Assembly (NCBI GenBank): GCA_025266875.1
Contig: JALLLT010000011.1
Span: 434,001 to 498,000, forward strand
DNA length: 64,000 nucleotides
Reading direction: 5' to 3'
Source of the DNA: Fennellomyces sp. T-0311
Taxonomy: Eukaryota > Mucoromycota > Mucoromycetes > Mucorales > Lichtheimiaceae
Part shown: one piece after another, positions 60,992 through 64,000 of the stretch
Numbering within the stretch: position 1 is the first letter of the stretch
How the letters are laid out: each line of letters begins with the position of its first letter
The notes under the pieces: generated by a model
Told to the model about the DNA's origin: nothing
What the model saw: the letters and a program-made list of their open reading frames with translations, nothing else
Databases searched by the model: none
Program-made: the position numbers and the translations under genes

Positions 60992-61817
60992 ATGGAAAGC
61001 ACTGGTAAAAGCCCTGGCACTTTGGCTTCCCGGCGCCAGCCGTTCATTGAGAAACTCTCTGTGTAAGAATCAGCCAACCCATCTACAGCATTCAAGCTTA
61101 CTATCCACAACAGTATTCTTGAAGATGATGAGAATCGTGGCTTGATCAGCTGGTCTTCGTGTGGAGAGTTTTTTCGCATATATGACTCGGACGAGTTTGC
61201 CAGGGCTGTTCTTCCGCGCTACTTTCGTCATTCCAATTGGACGAGTTTTGTTCGTCAGCTCAACAGTAAGCTGACCACGGCTCATGATACGGATGTGTTG
61301 CTGATAAATTCAGGCTGGTAGTGTATGGCTTTCACAAAGTGCACGAAAGCAATGAAGCATGGAGCTCCAGCAGCTCACAGTCAACTGCAGTTTGGGACTT
61401 TAGGCATGAAAATTTTTATCGCAGTGCGACAATACAACAACTATCCCAAATCAAGAGAAGGAAGCCAAAAGATCACGCAGCGTTGCATATTCAATATGCC
61501 GACACCATGCAGATGGCAAACCCCAGTACAACCGAGAAGGCACCGACTCCTCCGCCCGTTTCCCAGATGCCATCCGCCGGTGTCTATGATGGGTTTGCTC
61601 GCCTGGAAAAGAGGCTGGACGTGTTGAGTTCATCGTTCGACACGTTGATCGATGAACTTATGGAACTGCGCACCATGGTCGACGAGCAGAACAAAGTAAC
61701 CGTCCGGACTGCAACCCCTATATGTCAGAGATCATTAAGTGCTCCGTTTATTAGACCATGTCAAAGATGCTTTCCATGGTACGAGAGATAGAAGGCCCTA
61801 AACCATGTGAGTTCTAG
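60992..61817 (+). CDS. HSF-type DNA-binding domain transcription factor
   Basis: Heat-shock-factor-type winged-helix regulator. Exons 60992-61062, 61114-61265, 61322-61695 and 61755-61817 fit in phase, about 219 aa. The joined domain reads QPFIEKLSVILEDDENRGLI, then RIYDSDEFARAVLPRYFRHS, then NWTSFVRQLNMYGFHKV, with the recognition helix SFVRQLN spanning an intron. WDFRHENFYR closes the domain. A heptad-rich segment (LEKRLDVLSSSFDTLIDELM) predicts a coiled coil. A last intron (GTAACC to TTTATTAG) gives NKTMSKMLSMVREIEGPKP and a stop at 61817; without it, the frame ends at 61791 with an unconvincing tail. A further open stretch to about 62207 could be additional exons. Not clearly Hsf1: Skn7- or Sfl1-like factors share the domain. 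Confidence 0.85.
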
Positions 61818-63528
61818 TGGCTCACTTGTATGTCTGTAACTCATGCAGGAGGTAACATAGTAAATGTGCGCGCGGCCCCAAACTCAAGTTCCCGCTTTGT
61901 AAAAGATAATAGATATCACAAAGCAAGCGGTCAAATGCGGAAAGAGTGTTACCATTCCTGCTCTGGCGTCTGGGACAAAGAACGGTGGACAGGACTTAGA
62001 GGATCGAACGAAGGATGCGCGGACATGACAACGCCCTACAGAGGGGCGGTGCCGCAAAAAAGAAAACACTGGGACGATTCTTCCGTCAATGAAAAGGATC
62101 AACAGCGAAGGCCCAGCGAGGGCTACTCCTTAGGGTTCCTCCTGCATCGTCAGCATCAGCGCGATCATTTGGAGGACCTGCCGGGCCATTCAAAAGCTCG
62201 TGAATGAGGCAAGCGAATTCTCATCTCTGCTTTAGGCTCAATTAACCGTCGTAATTGTAATAGTACAAGTAAGCTACACTGCTTGCGTGTGTAGTGTTCG
62301 GGAGAATGTAGGGGAGACAACGTTACTCGGCGCCAAACCTGGCAAGGACGTTTTCACGGAATTGCCAGTACTTAGTATGATGCGACCCGGGATTAAAACA
62401 TATATAATACCAGCAAAAAAGAGTACCAACACCCCTGGGAAAGTTAGCATATATACCGTTCGGCTCCCAGTGCACATCCTGCTGGGAGTGAGCGACGTCC
62501 TGTTGCAAGCGTTTGTTCCTCCATGCGTCACCCAGCGTATAGTTAGACACGTATTACGCCTAAGCTTATATTCCTCTCTCTTTGGTTTTCCGACATGACA
62601 AAAGCAAGCTTTATGCTATCCCTATCAAACTATGATACTCCGTGCAATCCAGTCGGACCGCTCTATCCTATCAAATTCAACTATTGATAACCCGAGAATG
62701 TTCTACCGTTGAACCAGCCTCTATACTTTATTCAATTATTAAAAAAAAAGTCTTAAAACACCATCATACTTCACATACGCGGTGCGCTGCTTTTATCGCA
62801 AGATTGTTTAGTTCTGAACAAGAGGGGAGGGGTTCGCTATACGTACCTTGTTTACAGCATGTGCAGAGAACAAATTGCCACGTAAATGGGATGCCTTTGA
62901 TTCTTCCTCTGGAACTATTTAAAATTCGATTCTGAGTCACCCTTACGTTGTATATCACTTCTAAATGCTTAATCAACTGTTTTATTTTGTAGTGTACCAT
63001 TCTTGGTGTAAACGTCATTATGTTTCAATTTGTATGAATATCATTATGTACATAGGTAACTTTCTTTAGTAGGAGCGAATTTCCACGTAATTGATACATA
63101 GCCTTGAAATATTCATGTTAGATTAAGCACTCCAAGTATTATATATGCAATGTCTCATAAACCATGTAATTGATCCTTCATTCATGTACCGTGTGCATAC
63201 AGAAGGCCATGCATATCTTTTTGAATCTGTAGTAGTCGAATGGGTGCTAGTAACCCTACGCAATGCGGTAGTTCCAGCTCCATTACAATGAACATTGTTT
63301 TATAAATGATGTCTCGTTCGACGTACACTTTTCCGCAAGCAAACCTCATTTTTCTAGTGGTAGTGACGATGTTACTTACGTACGTGTTGACCGTCGTAAG
63401 ATGCTGCCCACCACAACCTTCTTTGCATCAAACAACAATGTGATTAATCAACTAGTAAAGTGCTAAATGTTTTTATTATCGTATGGTAATCTTTAGCTTA
63501 TACAAAAAAAATATTCTCTGCTACACTT
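61818..63528. other. 3' region of the HSF gene and gene-poor sequence
   Basis: 1.7 kb. The first 390 nt (to 62207) hold an open frame that may belong to the HSF gene. Beyond it there are only short frames, including two minus-strand ones near 62274-62550, without domains. Confidence 0.45.
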
Positions 63529-64000
63529 CTACTTATCAAAGATGTCGAAGGCTGGACCAAACATTTTCGGATCACTGCATAAGCACAATTGTATAATGAA
63601 TTCAGTACAGAAGGAAAAGTATGTAGATGGGTAGTTTAAAACTTACAACACACGATGAGGATTCTCGAGACCAATGTTTGTTATTGCTTCGATATCTTCA
63701 TCATCAATCTTGAACTGGATAGTGTTTGCTTCGATACGCTCAGGAGTGATTGACTTGGGAATCACTGTATAACCCCTAGAAAGACCCCAGTTCAACAACA
63801 CTTGAACTGGTGTTGCGTTATACTTTTCAGCTGCTTTCAAAACCTATCAAGAGTATAAGAAGTCGTACAACATTAAAATGCAAAGATACTTGCAGCTGGG
63901 TGGTCGACCATGGAAAGCTTTCCTCCATAACCAGGGTTTCCAAGCGGAGAGTAAGCTGTCAGGATAATACCGTTCTTCTTGCAGAATGCTACCATTTCTT
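63529..64000 (-). CDS. Aldo-keto reductase, second copy (5' part outside window)
   Basis: 3' half of an AKR gene truncated by the window end. Exons on the minus strand: 64000-63894 (partial), 63843-63647 and 63574-63529. The protein reads MVAFCKKNGIILTAYSPLGN, then VLKAAEKYNATPVQVLLNWG, VIPKSITPERIEANTIQFKI and the C-terminus DPKMFGPAFDIFDK. It closely follows the gene at 39088-40386, with identical intron positions and an identical exon length of 197 nt. The donor between the first two exons listed is GCAAGT, not GT, whereas the paralogue has GTAAGT at the same place. The catalytic residues lie beyond the window. Confidence 0.93.

Noticed and set aside
61696..61791. Unspliced C-terminus of the HSF protein
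   Set aside because: The tail has no order, whereas a consensus 59-nt intron gives a coiled-coil continuation; the spliced form was preferred.

Overview
The window looks like nuclear DNA of an early-diverging fungus, most probably Mucoromycota (an inference). The evidence is many genes split by short GT-AG introns (mostly 45 to 75 nt), AT-rich gene-poor stretches, an alternative oxidase, an Nrg1-type repressor and Ydj1, Pab1, Qns1 and Aro2 orthologues. Gene models were built by hand from splice consensus, reading-frame continuity and family knowledge. Every multi-exon model below was checked for frame, except where I say otherwise.

Left part (1-31 kb): a 5'-truncated Gyp1-type Rab GAP (+), a convergent Nrg1-like zinc-finger repressor (-), about 5 kb with no supported gene, alternative oxidase (+), an MFS/monocarboxylate-type transporter (+), a 3.6 kb gene-poor stretch, inositol monophosphatase (+), convergent Hsp40 Ydj1 (-), an acidic orphan protein (+), a multi-KH RNA-binding protein (+), a convergent AtuA/DUF1446 protein (-), a two-box HMG protein (-) and a ricin-B-lectin-like protein (+).

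Middle (31-50 kb): mitochondrial bS16 (-), a 5.3 kb gene-poor stretch, then a tight head-to-tail run on the + strand: GDP-sugar transporter, aldo-keto reductase, METTL23-like methyltransferase and an AFG2/SPATA5L1-like double AAA ATPase. After a 1.4 kb gap come chorismate synthase (+), a single-exon PX protein (+) and a SERF protein (-).

Right part (50-64 kb): mitochondrial uL10 (+), Ecm33-like GPI protein (-), Pab1 (+), Qns1 NAD synthetase (-), a decayed Fanzor/TnpB-like fragment (-), an HSF-type transcription factor (+) and the 3' half of a second aldo-keto reductase (-), truncated by the window end.

The genes are mostly housekeeping and do not form one pathway. The most interesting signals concern gene structure. 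Several genes begin with coding exons of only 7 to 16 nt, METTL23 has a 10-nt micro-exon carrying SAM motif I, two introns are GC-AG, and two 66-nt introns are stop-free and in frame. There is also a mobile-nuclease relic and a step-type heat-shock element upstream of YDJ1.
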